Source: Candidatus Riflebacteria bacterium HGW-Riflebacteria-1
GTDB lineage: Bacteria > Muiribacteriota > Ozemobacteria > Ozemobacterales > Ozemobacteraceae
Direction of reading: 5' to 3'
Assembly (NCBI GenBank): GCA_002839445.1
Contig: PGYB01000005.1
Location: 186,001 to 250,000, forward strand
Length of the DNA: 64,000 nt
This document shows, one piece after another, positions 1 to 8,827 of the stretch. The notes under the pieces are model-generated. The model worked only from the letters and a program-made list of their open reading frames with translations. It was not told where the DNA came from and searched no databases. Every line of letters starts with the position of its first letter. The stretch's first letter is position 1. The position numbers and the translations under genes were made by a program.

Positions 1-1242
1 TTTGAGCTCATGACTCATCAGTGCGAGAAACTCTGATTTGGCACGACTGGCATCTTCGGCGCGTTCTTTTGCAATCAGCAGTTCATGCTCGGTTTCTTTT
101 CTGAGAAAGATTTCATGTTCGAGCAAGCCGATTTCTTCCTGTTTGAGCTGCGTTTCTTCGCGAGACTTCGTCAGTTCCAGCAGGGCAGCTCTAATGTTGT
201 TCTCAAGACTTTTGTAAACTGCCAGTCCTTCAGTTTCTCCAAAAATTTCAGTGAGTGTCACCACTGGCGGCAGCCGATCTGTTTCCATGTGTAAAAGTGC
301 CTGGATCGTGTTCTGGGTTCGTCTGAGGCCGAGTGCTACCAGCACATAGCCAAGGGCGATGAGAACGTGAACCGGATTTCCGGGAATATGCAGCAATGGT
401 ACTGATGGGAAAAGCCCGGCGTAGATTGCGCAGCTGAAGCTGAAAATAATGGTGCCGACTCCGATCAATCGTGCTGAACGAACGAGGCGTCCCTTTCCCG
501 TCTGCCAGATAAAAAGGCTAACGGAAGAAATATACCCGCTTACCAGCGAATAAAAGACGCCGAAAAGAAATTCTTTGAGATTGGGAATTTTGCTTATATT
601 CTCGAAATTGCCTGCATTGAATATGCTTCTAAGCATTTCAAGATTCATATATATCGGAATAATCGCAAAAATTATGACAAGGGGCAGGGAATAGAGGAAT
701 GGCTGCCTGGTAATCTTCACCTGGCAGACCTGGGCAAGAAAATAAATGCCTGGAAAAGAGAGTATCAGAGAAAAAACGAAAATCAGATTCGTCAGCATGT
801 TTTGCTTGAACAGGTTTGTTTCGCTTACCCAGAGCAGGTAATCGATCGAGTTGCCGAGTGCCGCGCCGGTAAAGGCCGCTGCCCAAAAAAACATATAATC
901 ACGGGCAACGCTTTTGCTGGAGAGAACTGCCCAGCTGTAAAATGCCTGGCCGGCCGCGTAGACGTTGAAAGATACAAAGACAGCATAAAGGATTTTGCCG
1001 TGTAGAAAGCTGCCATACTCAAGACCAGCCAGATAGCTGAGAAGGTAGCCCAGAGCAAAACAAATCAATAAGGTGCTTACAACTGCGATTTCCTGTAAAA
1101 GGCAGCGGGTCGAAAAATCGCGGTACCGGGCGACCTGTTCTTTGGTATCAACTTTTCCCTGATCGCTGAACCCGGCAAATGAAAGTGCTTCTTCATTTTG
1201 AAGCTGAAGGGTTTCCGGGTGGCACGCTCTCTCGATATCCAT
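1..1242 (-). CDS. Membrane sensor histidine kinase, 3' end cut by window
   Basis: This frame is open from an ATG at 1242 down to base 1 (414 codons) and runs out of the window, so the C-terminus and ATPase domain are missing. Roughly residues 50-280 hold about eight hydrophobic segments. Residues 320-395 are a charged coiled-coil (many E, K, R). The last residues read AKSEFLALMSHELK, the start of a HisKA dimerisation box, with phosphoacceptor His411. Family knowledge: such proteins autophosphorylate on this His and pass the phosphate to a response regulator. No cognate regulator is visible because the downstream side lies outside the window. The sensed signal is unknown. A GGTGAG sequence sits about 10 bases before the ATG as a modest ribosome binding site. 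Confidence 0.85.
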   Translation of the reverse strand, partial: MDIERACHPETLQLQNEEALSFAGFSDQGKVDTKEQVARYRDFSTRCLLQEIAVVSTLLICFALGYLLSYLAGLEYGSFLHGKILYAVFVSFNVYAAGQAFYSWAVLSSKSVARDYMFFWAAAFTGAALGNSIDYLLWVSETNLFKQNMLTNLIFVFSLILSFPGIYFLAQVCQVKITRQPFLYSLPLVIIFAIIPIYMNLEMLRSIFNAGNFENISKIPNLKEFLFGVFYSLVSGYISSVSLFIWQTGKGRLVRSARLIGVGTIIFSFSCAIYAGLFPSVPLLHIPGNPVHVLIALGYVLVALGLRRTQNTIQALLHMETDRLPPVVTLTEIFGETEGLAVYKSLENNIRAALLELTKSREETQLKQEEIGLLEHEIFLRKETEHELLIAKERAEDASRAKSEFLALMSHELK

Positions 1243-1468
1243 TTTCTCACCACTCTGCTCTTGCTTAATCTGATAAGATCAAATCAGTTTTATATCTGTT
1301 TCTGGTTAGATTCTACCAAAAAATCAGCGAAACCCTAAATCCTTTTTTTCGCTGTAAATGCAACTGTCGATTCTCAGACGCTTTTGCGGCAAGAAAATCA
1401 GCAAGCATGAGTGCCGCCAAGACAGAACCATCGCCACCAGCTTGGTAGAACCCGGGCCTTTTCATCAC

Positions 1469-1516
1469 GTATACTGCCGACAGCTGAATCTATGTCGGCA
1501 ATACTGGTGATTCAGC
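1469..1516. other. Two interleaved inverted repeats (possible H-type pseudoknot)
   Basis: In the 326-base gap between the flavoprotein gene and the kinase gene, TGCCGACA (1475-1482) pairs with TGTCGGCA (1493-1500). The outer GTAT (1469-1472) and ATAC (1501-1504) extend this stem past a 2-base bulge. The loop contains GCTGAATC (1483-1490), which is a perfect complement of GATTCAGC (1509-1516). The two 8-bp stems interleave, which is the topology of an H-type pseudoknot. It could act at the 3' end of the arg operon transcript or in the leader of the kinase gene. No U tract follows on either strand, so a plain terminator is not supported. The rest of the gap (1243-1468) shows nothing I can name. 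Confidence 0.5.
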
Positions 1517-1568
1517 AGTTATTTAGATGATCGATAAGAACATCTCTCCAGGCAGGGCGAGAGCATTT

Positions 1569-2798
1569 TTACCTCAACAGGCCGGCGAGATGACCGCTGG
1601 AAAAGGCCCATTGCAGGTTAAAGCCGCCGCAGGGGCCGTCGAGGTCGACGATTTCGCCGCAAAAATAGAGGCCTTTTACCAGTCGGCTTTCGAGAGTTTC
1701 CGGCTTGATCTGCTTTAACGAGATGCCACCGCGGGTGACCATTGCGGCCGCAAAGCCGTCGTGTCCGGTCACCGTAAGCGGCGTGGCGGCCAGCAGCTTT
1801 ATAAGATTGTCACGTTGCTGTCCGGGAAGCCTGACAAAAGCGGTTTCGGGGTCGATATTGGCAAGCTTGCACAGCTCGCCGGCGAGCGGGCGGTTGATAA
1901 AAGTTGCCAGCAGATCTGCGATGCTGCTGGTTTTCTGGCTGGCAAACGCCTTTTTCAGACGCTCTCTGATCTGCTCTTCGTTCATGCCCTGCGTAAGGTT
2001 TACCAGCAGTGGCACTTCTCTGTGTTTTTTGAGCAATGGCGTGATTTCGCGGGCGAAGTCGAGCACGACCGGACCGCGAATGCCGTTTTCGGTAAAGATC
2101 AGGTCGCCTTTTGCCTGCAGTTTTTTGGCTTCGGGCAGATTTATGCGCATTTCGACCTTGCCGACAGTGTCGGCGCGGCACTTTCTGACCCAGGTTTCGC
2201 GTGTTTTGAGCGGCAACATAGCCGGAAACAGCTCGTTGATTTGATGTCCGAGCATTGCAGCTAAGTCGTAGCCGCTGGCATCGGCGCCGAGCGACGGGTA
2301 GCCTGGTCCGCCGCTGGCGATGATGACTTTGCTGGCTGAAAAGCTTTTTGAGTATGTGCTGACACCCATTATTGCACCGTCATTATGGTTGATCTGTTTG
2401 ACTGTCTGATTGCACAGAAGCTCGACAGCAAGGCGCTGCATTTCGGTTTCGAGTGCGCTGACAACCGTGTCAGACCGGTGGGTTGCCGGAAAAATACGAT
2501 AGCCATCGGCGGCGCTACATGCAACGCCGATACCGGCAAAGAACTCAACCAACGCGACGCGGTCAAACGCCTGCAGTGCAGGTATCATGAACTTGCCTTC
2601 GCGCCCGAAATGAGAAATGAAACGGTCATTGCTGAGAGTATTGGCCAGATTGCAGCGCCCGCCGCCGCTGGCGCGGAGCTTTGCTCCCGGTCGATCCTGC
2701 TTTTCGAGCAGCAGCACCCTGCTTCCGCGCCGGGCAGCGGTTATCGCGGCCATCATTCCAGCCGCTCCGGCTCCGATTATTATCAGGTCGTATATCAT
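1569..2798 (-). CDS. NAD(P)/FAD-dependent oxidoreductase, BaiN/HI0933 (YhiN) family
   Basis: A 409-residue flavoprotein. The N-terminus has the Rossmann dinucleotide motif G9-x-G11-xx-G14 followed by an acidic end of strand 2 (LLLEK). The family box GGRCNLAN is near residue 47, and the C-terminal FAD contact GLYFCGEIVDLDGPCGGFN ends in a WAF..GHLAG segment. Length is normal for the HI0933/YhiN group. Members are poorly characterised; BaiN of clostridia reduces bile-acid enones, but most genomes carry a copy of unknown substrate, so I do not assign one. It is last in the argR-argG-argH run, 92 bases after argH, and probably co-transcribed. No Shine-Dalgarno sequence is obvious before its ATG. 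Confidence 0.85.
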   Translation of the reverse strand: MIYDLIIIGAGAAGMMAAITAARRGSRVLLLEKQDRPGAKLRASGGGRCNLANTLSNDRFISHFGREGKFMIPALQAFDRVALVEFFAGIGVACSAADGYRIFPATHRSDTVVSALETEMQRLAVELLCNQTVKQINHNDGAIMGVSTYSKSFSASKVIIASGGPGYPSLGADASGYDLAAMLGHQINELFPAMLPLKTRETWVRKCRADTVGKVEMRINLPEAKKLQAKGDLIFTENGIRGPVVLDFAREITPLLKKHREVPLLVNLTQGMNEEQIRERLKKAFASQKTSSIADLLATFINRPLAGELCKLANIDPETAFVRLPGQQRDNLIKLLAATPLTVTGHDGFAAAMVTRGGISLKQIKPETLESRLVKGLYFCGEIVDLDGPCGGFNLQWAFSSGHLAGLLR

Positions 2799-2890
2799 GA
2801 AGTGATTATTCTGCAGTTTCTATTGAGAAACTTTCTTTAACATAGGCGCGCTCAAGATCGGTCAGGGCAAGGCCCAGGCGTCGTTTAGGG

Positions 2891-4072
2891 CTATTTCATG
2901 AATTTCTGCGCAATCATCTGATATGCGTCTCTAAATGGAATGCCTTCCTGCACCAGTTTATAGGCTTGTTCGGTGGCAAAAAGCTCCTCGGTCATCGCGG
3001 CGGCGCATTTTTCCTGGTTAACCGATAGATTGGCGAATAACAGTTCAGCAATGCCAAGTGTTTGAACGGTAGCTTCAAATGCCTTGATCAACGGTTCTTT
3101 CGTTATCTGAATATCTCTGTTATAACCTGAAATGAGATTTGCGGTGCAACTTCTGATTGTGTGCTCGTAGCCGTTAAGCTCATGAAGCTTTGCTCTCATC
3201 AGCTCAAGAATGTCAGGATTCTTCTTTTGTGGCATTATCGAACTGCCAGTTTTAAAGGCGTCAGGGAGCTTGAACAGGTCAAACTCAGGCAGAGTAAACA
3301 TGATAAGGTCGGTGGCAAGACGATTCAGATCGAACATGATCTGAACGAGCGTGTTTACCGCAAATATGTCAAATTTGCTTCGGCTGTGTTGGGCATGGAT
3401 CGGGTTTTTCTGCACCCTGGAAAACCCCAGCTCATGTGCAACGAATTCGCGATCCAGCGGCAAAGGTATTCCATAACCGGCGCCTGTGCCGAGAGGCGAT
3501 TGATCGATAAGCTTTATAGCGCAATCGATAATGATCAGATCGTCTTCGAGAGAGCACTTAAACGATTCAGCCCACATTTTTGTCGATGAGGGCATTGCCT
3601 TTCTGGTATGAGTAAAGCCTGGTATTGGCAGTTCGCCGACTCTTTCCACGAACTCGGCAATAGCATCAATAACCCGTTTTGTTAAGGCAAGCGTTTTTTC
3701 AAGCTGAGTCTTTGTATAGAGTCTGATAGCTGTCAGAACCTGATCATTGCGCGACCGCCCGGTGTGGATTTTTTTTCCTGTATCGCCGAGTTTGCTGGTT
3801 AAATACATTTCGATTGCCGTGTGGCAGTCTTCCTGATCTGGCGCTATGCTGAATTCGCCTGATCTGACCAGCTCGATCAGGTTGTTCAATTCGCCTACCA
3901 GTTCGGCAGCTTCATGCTGGCTGATCAGGCCGATGTTGCCGAGCATGCGTGCGTGCGCCTGACTGGCAATGCAGTCAAATTCGATCAGACGCATGTCGAG
4001 AAGATAATCAATGCCAGTTGTAAAGCGCTCTACTTCGTGGTTTAGCTCGTAACCTTTCTGCCAGAGTTTCAT
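2891..4072 (-). CDS. argH: Argininosuccinate lyase (short C-terminus)
   Basis: This enzyme splits argininosuccinate into arginine and fumarate, the last step of arginine synthesis. The 393-residue product has the [10 protein letters not shown] box (103-112), the catalytic His155 region (GFTHTRKA), and the fumarase/lyase signature [12 protein letters not shown] (276-287) with the catalytic Ser loop. The start MKLWQKG resembles Bacteroidetes-type lyases. The E. coli enzyme has 457 residues; here the protein ends soon after the GIPFRDAY motif, so about half of the C-terminal ASL domain is absent. Only 92 bases remain before the next gene. The ATG overlaps the argG stop as ATGA, indicating translational coupling. 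The core is intact, so activity is plausible. Confidence 0.92.
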   Translation of the reverse strand: MKLWQKGYELNHEVERFTTGIDYLLDMRLIEFDCIASQAHARMLGNIGLISQHEAAELVGELNNLIELVRSGEFSIAPDQEDCHTAIEMYLTSKLGDTGKKIHTGRSRNDQVLTAIRLYTKTQLEKTLALTKRVIDAIAEFVERVGELPIPGFTHTRKAMPSSTKMWAESFKCSLEDDLIIIDCAIKLIDQSPLGTGAGYGIPLPLDREFVAHELGFSRVQKNPIHAQHSRSKFDIFAVNTLVQIMFDLNRLATDLIMFTLPEFDLFKLPDAFKTGSSIMPQKKNPDILELMRAKLHELNGYEHTIRSCTANLISGYNRDIQITKEPLIKAFEATVQTLGIAELLFANLSVNQEKCAAAMTEELFATEQAYKLVQEGIPFRDAYQMIAQKFMK

Positions 4073-5319
4073 TCCTCTTCTCTCCAGCTGTAAGGTTGGG
4101 TTTTCTTGAGAACCAGATTGTGAGCCTTCAGCCGCATGCCATTTATATTGATGAAGCCCTTGCAGTCAACTGAATTGTAGCCGCCTTCAATGTCCATGCT
4201 CGATAACTCCTGATTGTAGAGAGAGGCCGACGACTCGCGGGCTATAACATTGACGTTGCCCTTGTAAAGAGCAATGGTTACGTTGCCGTCAATGTTTTCC
4301 TGGCTTTTGTAGAAAGCGCACATCAAGAAGTCCATTTCAGGCGAGAACCAGAGCCCGTTATAAATGAGTTCTGCAAACTTAGGCATAAGACCATCTCTGA
4401 GGTGCATCACTTCCTTGTCCATGGCAATTCCTTCAAGGTCGCGATGAGCTTTCCAGAGAATCGTTCCGCCGGGCGTTTCATATACGCCTCGTGATTTGAT
4501 GCCAACATAGCGGTTTTCAACCATGTCGACGCGGCCAACCGCATTTTCTCCGCCGATTTTGTTCAGATAAAGGAAAAGTTCAAGCGGATCTTTTATGCTG
4601 ATTGCTGTCTCTGCATTTTCAACAAGAGTGGGTAGACCATTTTTGAAGTGAATTTTAATGATTGTTTCTTTATCAGGAGCTGTTTGGGGAGATTTTGTCA
4701 GGCTGTAAATATCTTCGGGGCAGCGCATTGCTGGATTCTCAAGTATTCCTGCTTCATGGCTTATGTGCAGAAGATTTTCGTCTTCGCTGTAAGACTTGCT
4801 GATAGAGGCTTTTATCGGTATGCCGTATTTCTCAGCATAATTGATCATGTCAGTGCGGCCCTTGAATTCATTGAGAAATTCCTGGTTTTTCCAGGGTGAA
4901 ATGATTTCGACATTCGGCATTAAAGCATAATATGCAAATTCGAATCTGACCTGATCGTTTCCTTTGCCTGTTGCACCATGCGAGACTATGTTGGTGCCTT
5001 CGCGCATGGCAATCTCTATCTGGCGTTTGGCGATGATGGGCCTTGCAACAGCCGTTCCGAGCAGATAGGTGCCTTCATAAACAGCATTGCCCTGCATGGT
5101 CGGAAAAATGTAGTCGGTGACGAATTCTCGGCGCAGGTCTTCAACATACACTTTTGTTGCACCGGTGGCGATTGCTTTGGCCTTGATTGCTTCGAAATCT
5201 TCATTCTGGCCAACATCTGCGACATAGGCGATTACTTCATAGCCTTTGTTTTCGAGCCATTTAAGAATCACGGAGGTATCAAGTCCACCACTGTAAGCGA
5301 GAACAACTTTCTTTTTCAT
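4069..5319 (-). CDS. argG: Argininosuccinate synthase
   Basis: Joins citrulline and aspartate using ATP to form argininosuccinate in the cytosol. The 416-residue product carries the N-type ATP pyrophosphatase P-loop AYSGGLDTS at residues 8-16. It also has the [15 protein letters not shown] substrate box and the [13 protein letters not shown] region, and its length is normal for the family. It lies 19 bases after argR and overlaps argH by 4 bases, so argR-argG-argH form one transcription unit read from the ARG-box promoter upstream of argR. Confidence 0.97.
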   Translation of the reverse strand: MKKKVVLAYSGGLDTSVILKWLENKGYEVIAYVADVGQNEDFEAIKAKAIATGATKVYVEDLRREFVTDYIFPTMQGNAVYEGTYLLGTAVARPIIAKRQIEIAMREGTNIVSHGATGKGNDQVRFEFAYYALMPNVEIISPWKNQEFLNEFKGRTDMINYAEKYGIPIKASISKSYSEDENLLHISHEAGILENPAMRCPEDIYSLTKSPQTAPDKETIIKIHFKNGLPTLVENAETAISIKDPLELFLYLNKIGGENAVGRVDMVENRYVGIKSRGVYETPGGTILWKAHRDLEGIAMDKEVMHLRDGLMPKFAELIYNGLWFSPEMDFLMCAFYKSQENIDGNVTIALYKGNVNVIARESSASLYNQELSSMDIEGGYNSVDCKGFININGMRLKAHNLVLKKTQPYSWREEE

Positions 5320-5338
5320 ATTAATCCTGTGTCTGGGG

Positions 5339-5815
5339 TTAGAGATGGATCTTTAATCCGAGTTCCGGGAGTTTTTCCAAAAGCTCTGCACGTAATTGAT
5401 TGCGGCTGATTCCCTCGCGCAGAACCAGAAGAATTGTGTCGTCGCCGGCGACACTGCCTATAAAACCGTCAAGCCGCAGTCCATCTATGGTCGAGGCAAG
5501 TCCCGGAGCAAAACCCGGGAGAGTCTTTACCACCGCAATGTTTGAGCTGAATTCGACCTGCAGAAAAGCGTTTCCTGCAATCAAAGGTATTTTTTTCACG
5601 GCCCGCGCCGGGATATCCTCAACCATCGAGTAAATATAAGTTCCGTCTGTGAGTGCCTGTCTGGCGACTCCAAGCGTTTTCAGATCTCGTGACAGCGTTG
5701 CCTGGGTCAGTGAAATGCCTGTTTTCGCCATTTCTTCAAGGAGCATCTGCTGACTGTTGACTTTGAGATTGCGAATTATTCTGATTATGGCGTCTTGTCT
5801 TTGTTGTTTATTCAT
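5339..5815 (-). CDS. argR: Arginine repressor ArgR/AhrC
   Basis: A DNA-binding regulator that, with arginine, represses arginine synthesis genes. The winged-helix N-terminus has [15 protein letters not shown] around residues 36-50. The C-terminal hexamerisation/arginine-binding domain has the [12 protein letters not shown] motif, which includes the conserved Asp pair. I chose the ATG at 5815 because [14 protein letters not shown] matches the usual AhrC start. An upstream in-frame ATG at 5833 would add 6 residues but lies inside an operator half; neither has a clear ribosome site. First gene of argR-argG-argH, so the repressor controls its own operon. Confidence 0.93.
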   Translation of the reverse strand: MNKQQRQDAIIRIIRNLKVNSQQMLLEEMAKTGISLTQATLSRDLKTLGVARQALTDGTYIYSMVEDIPARAVKKIPLIAGNAFLQVEFSSNIAVVKTLPGFAPGLASTIDGLRLDGFIGSVAGDDTILLVLREGISRNQLRAELLEKLPELGLKIHL

Positions 5816-5828
5816 TATTGTTACCGGC

Positions 5829-5884
5829 TGCATAAATATTCAAAAATGTTGCATATTTATACGAAAATCTTTCATTGATGTCAA
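5829..5884 (-). promoter_or_regulatory. argR operon promoter with paired ARG boxes
   Basis: Read on the minus strand there is TTGACA (5879-5884), a 17-base spacer, then TATAAA (5856-5861). Two ARG-box-like palindromes lie over it: TGCATAAATATTCA at 5829-5842 (13 of 14 matches to TGAATWWWWATTCA) and TGCATATTTATACG at 5850-5863 (about 11 of 14). Their starts are 21 bases apart, two helical turns, the arrangement used by ArgR hexamers. The second box covers the -10 element and the first covers the start of transcription, so repression by occlusion is expected. Confidence 0.85.
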
Positions 5885-6096
5885 TAGAAAAATGTCAATC
5901 CCTGTAGTTGAGCCGTTCCCGGACAATAGTCCTTTGCGCGGTTGAGTTGCGGGCTTGAATTAATCTGTGTGACAGAGGACTAGAACAGAAATTTCAATAT
6001 GGACTTTCTCTCAACAAGGCCTTTGTTGCAGCAATATTGCTTGTTAATCACATGCCATTGCTAAAGCTTGTTCGTCAGCAAAAGCCGGAGGTGCTG

Positions 6097-6125
6097 TTGA
6101 CTTTGTTGGCTGGTAAAACTATTAT
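6097..6125 (+). promoter_or_regulatory. Promoter for leuS
   Basis: TTGACT (6097-6102), a 17-base spacer and TATTAT (6120-6125) lie 35 bases before the leuS ATG at 6160. This predicts transcription starting near 6132 and a short leader. It argues against the 41 upstream in-frame codons being translated. The region 5885-6096 shows no other recognisable element. Confidence 0.7.
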
Positions 6126-6159
6126 AGGCGCTGACAAATCAATGATACGGAGCAAAATC

Positions 6160-8628
6160 ATGGCAGAACGTTATGACCCGCAGGCAGTTCAGGCAAAGTG
6201 GCAGCCGAAATGGCGCGAAATGGAACTGTACCGGACTTCTGAAGACCGCAACAAGCCGAAATTTTATTGCCTCGACTTTTTTCCATACCCGTCGGGAAAT
6301 GGCCTTTCGGTAGGTCATCTGCGCAACTATGTGCCTACCGACGTGGTGTCGCGCATGAAGAGAATGCAGGGTTGGAACGTGCTGCACCCGATGGGCTGGG
6401 ATGCCTTTGGCCTTCCCGCCGAAAACTTTGCGATCAAAATGGGCGTGCATCCGGCGATTACAACTGAAAAGAATGCCGGCAACTACCGGCGCCAGCTCAG
6501 CCTGGTTGAATGCGGTTACGACTGGGAGCGCGAAATCAACTCGACTGATCCCGGTTACTATAGATGGACACAATGGTTCTTTCTGTTGTTGCACAAACGC
6601 GGCCTGGCTTATAAAGCCACCGGCGCTCAGTGGTGGTGCCCGGATTGCCGTACTATTCTCGCCAACGAGCAGGTCGAACAGGGTTTGTGCTGGCGCTGTG
6701 AATCGCAGGTCGAGAAGAAAGACCTCAACCAGTGGTTCTTTAAGATCACTGAGTATGCCGACCGCCTGATCGAGGACCTCAAGACTGTCGAATGGCCGGA
6801 TCGTATCAAAAAAATGCAGGAACACTGGATCGGCAAAAGTATTGGCGCCGAAGCCATTTTTAAAGGCATCAGCCCGGTAAATGGCGAACAGTATGATATT
6901 CCGATTTTTACGACCCGCGTCGACACGATATTTGGCGTTACCTTCATGACGCTGGCTCCCGAGCACCCGCTCGTCGAAAAGCTCACGCATCCTGATCGTA
7001 AAGCGGCGGTTGCTGCTTATATTGCCGATTCGCGCAAGAAATCAGAGATCGACCGTCTCTCTACCGAGAAAGAAAAGACCGGCATTGATCTCGGCAGTTT
7101 CGCGATTAACCCGTTCAACGGCGAAAAGGTTCCGGTATTTATCGGCGATTACGTTCTTTATGGCTATGGCACCGGTGCGGTTATGGCGGTTCCGGCTCAT
7201 GACGAGCGTGATTTCGCGTTTGCCCGCAAATACGGTATTGCTGTTAAAGAGGTCATCACGCCAAACGGCATTGCGCAGGGCGACCTGACGCAAGCCTTTA
7301 CCGAGTATGGCGCACTGATTGAATCCGGTCAGTTCAGCGGATTAAGCAGTGAAGAAGCAATACACAAAATGATTGGCTGGCTCGAAGTCAACAAGCTGGG
7401 AGCCGGTCGGGTCAATTACAAACTGCGCGACTGGCTTATTTCGCGACAGCGCTACTGGGGTGCGCCGATTCCGATAATTCATTGCGACAGCTGCGGCGAA
7501 GTGCCGGTGCCAGAAGACCAGCTGCCGGTTAAATTGCCCGATATCAAAGAATTCAAGCCGGGTTCAGATGGCAAGTCGCCGCTGGCTTCGATCAGCGAGT
7601 GGGTAAACACGACCTGCCCGAAATGCGGCAAGCCCGGTCGTCGCGAAACAGATACCATGGACGGCTTTGCCTGTTCATCGTGGTATTTTCTGCGCTTTAT
7701 CAGCCCCAAGCTCGATAGCGCTCCGTTCGACGCTGAATCTGCGAAGTTCTGGCTGCCGGTCGACCTCTATGTTGGCGGCGCCGAACATGCGGTTATGCAT
7801 CTGCTCTACGCGCGTTTCTGGACCAAGGTAATGTACGATGCCGGTCTGGTTAACTTCATCGAACCGTTCAAGCAGCTGCGCAACCAGGGCATGATGCTGG
7901 CTGGCGATGGCAGCAAGATGAGCAAGTCGAAGAACAACATAATCACGCCCGACGAAATGGTCGAAAAATACGGTGCTGACGCGCTGCGTGCCTTTATACT
8001 GTTTCTCGGTACTTTTGAACTGGAAGTTGCCTGGTCTGACGAGGGCATGCGTGGCATGCACCGCTTTGTCAGCCGAGTTTACGACCTGATCAGCGAAAAC
8101 CCGGGTGGCGGCAATGGTAAAGCCGAAGGCAAAGAGGCCGAAGATCTCTACCGCATCATGCATCGCACGATTCGGGCGGTCAGCAACGATCTCAATAATT
8201 TCAGCTTTAACACCGCGATTGCGCGCCTGATGGAACTGACCAACGCAATGATCGATGCCGCCAAAAAGACGCAGCTGGCTTCGACGACGCTCTGGCGTGA
8301 AGTGGCACAAACTCTGCTTAAGCTGCTGGCGCCGATTACGCCCTTCCTTGCCGAAGAATTGTGGCAGACGGTTGGCGGTGAAGGTTCTGTGCATAAGCAG
8401 GCCTGGCCTGTGCATGACGAGACCGCGCTGGTTGAATCAGTAATAACCTTGCCGGTGCAGGTGAATGGCAAGTTGCGCGACCAGATTGAGCTGGCGGTCG
8501 ATGTCGACGAGGCCGGCGCCCGCGCTGCGGCTGAGGCCAGCGAAAAGGTGCAGAAGCATCTCGAAGGCAAGCAGATTGTAAAATTTATTTTTGTGCCAAA
8601 GCGCATGATAAGCTTTGTGGTCAAGTGA
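6160..8628 (+). CDS. leuS: Leucyl-tRNA synthetase
   Basis: Class I synthetase charging tRNA-Leu. Residues 40-58 hold the HIGH-type motif (SVGHLRNY) and residues 586-590 are KMSKS. The inserted CP1 editing domain is present, with threonine-rich TTRVDTIFG and the D of HDERDFAFA. Cys pairs around residues 165-185 (CPDC, CWRC) and 445-490 (CDSC, CPKC) suggest zinc ribbons. The product is 822 residues, normal for bacterial LeuRS. The frame is open 41 codons further upstream, but GGAG about 8 bases before the ATG at 6160 and the promoter at 6097-6125 support this start. A rho-independent terminator follows at 8656. Confidence 0.97.
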   Translation: MAERYDPQAVQAKWQPKWREMELYRTSEDRNKPKFYCLDFFPYPSGNGLSVGHLRNYVPTDVVSRMKRMQGWNVLHPMGWDAFGLPAENFAIKMGVHPAITTEKNAGNYRRQLSLVECGYDWEREINSTDPGYYRWTQWFFLLLHKRGLAYKATGAQWWCPDCRTILANEQVEQGLCWRCESQVEKKDLNQWFFKITEYADRLIEDLKTVEWPDRIKKMQEHWIGKSIGAEAIFKGISPVNGEQYDIPIFTTRVDTIFGVTFMTLAPEHPLVEKLTHPDRKAAVAAYIADSRKKSEIDRLSTEKEKTGIDLGSFAINPFNGEKVPVFIGDYVLYGYGTGAVMAVPAHDERDFAFARKYGIAVKEVITPNGIAQGDLTQAFTEYGALIESGQFSGLSSEEAIHKMIGWLEVNKLGAGRVNYKLRDWLISRQRYWGAPIPIIHCDSCGEVPVPEDQLPVKLPDIKEFKPGSDGKSPLASISEWVNTTCPKCGKPGRRETDTMDGFACSSWYFLRFISPKLDSAPFDAESAKFWLPVDLYVGGAEHAVMHLLYARFWTKVMYDAGLVNFIEPFKQLRNQGMMLAGDGSKMSKSKNNIITPDEMVEKYGADALRAFILFLGTFELEVAWSDEGMRGMHRFVSRVYDLISENPGGGNGKAEGKEAEDLYRIMHRTIRAVSNDLNNFSFNTAIARLMELTNAMIDAAKKTQLASTTLWREVAQTLLKLLAPITPFLAEELWQTVGGEGSVHKQAWPVHDETALVESVITLPVQVNGKLRDQIELAVDVDEAGARAAAEASEKVQKHLEGKQIVKFIFVPKRMISFVVK

Positions 8629-8655
8629 TCAAATAGCAAGTGAGTTATGAAAAGT

Positions 8656-8683
8656 CAGCCGGGTTGACCGGCTGCTTTTTTTT
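8656..8683 (+). terminator. Rho-independent terminator of leuS
   Basis: CAGCCGG (8656-8662) pairs perfectly with CCGGCTG (8668-8674) around a 5-base loop, followed by C and eight T residues (8676-8683). Confidence 0.9.
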
Positions 8684-8710
8684 GAGCGTCAGGTGAGAAT
8701 GTGATACAAT
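8682..8710 (+). promoter_or_regulatory. Promoter for the response regulator/ATPase gene
   Basis: TTGAGC (8682-8687), a 17-base spacer and TACAAT (8705-8710). The -35 element overlaps the T tract of the leuS terminator, so a new transcript starts right after the previous one ends. It leaves a leader of about 110 bases. Confidence 0.6.
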
Positions 8711-8827
8711 CTGATCAGAGATGCAAAGTAAGTGAATGATTGCAGTGTTTGCTTTAAAGAGTCAGCAGTTTGACGCGTGCGGGTCGTAAGCCTGTGCTTC
8801 GGCTTTGTGCCAGAAAAAGGGGGCCAG

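Noticed and set aside
1705..2264. Two long plus-strand frames inside the flavoprotein gene
   Set aside because: Antisense shadows of a gene with clear FAD motifs.
6037..6159. 41 upstream codons in the leuS frame
   Set aside because: They cover the promoter at 6097-6125 and lack a ribosome site; the ATG at 6160 has GGAG.
6139..6990. 283-codon open frame antisense to leuS
   Set aside because: It lies wholly within leuS, has no ribosome site, and its sequence shows no family motif; it is a shadow of the leuS codon pattern.
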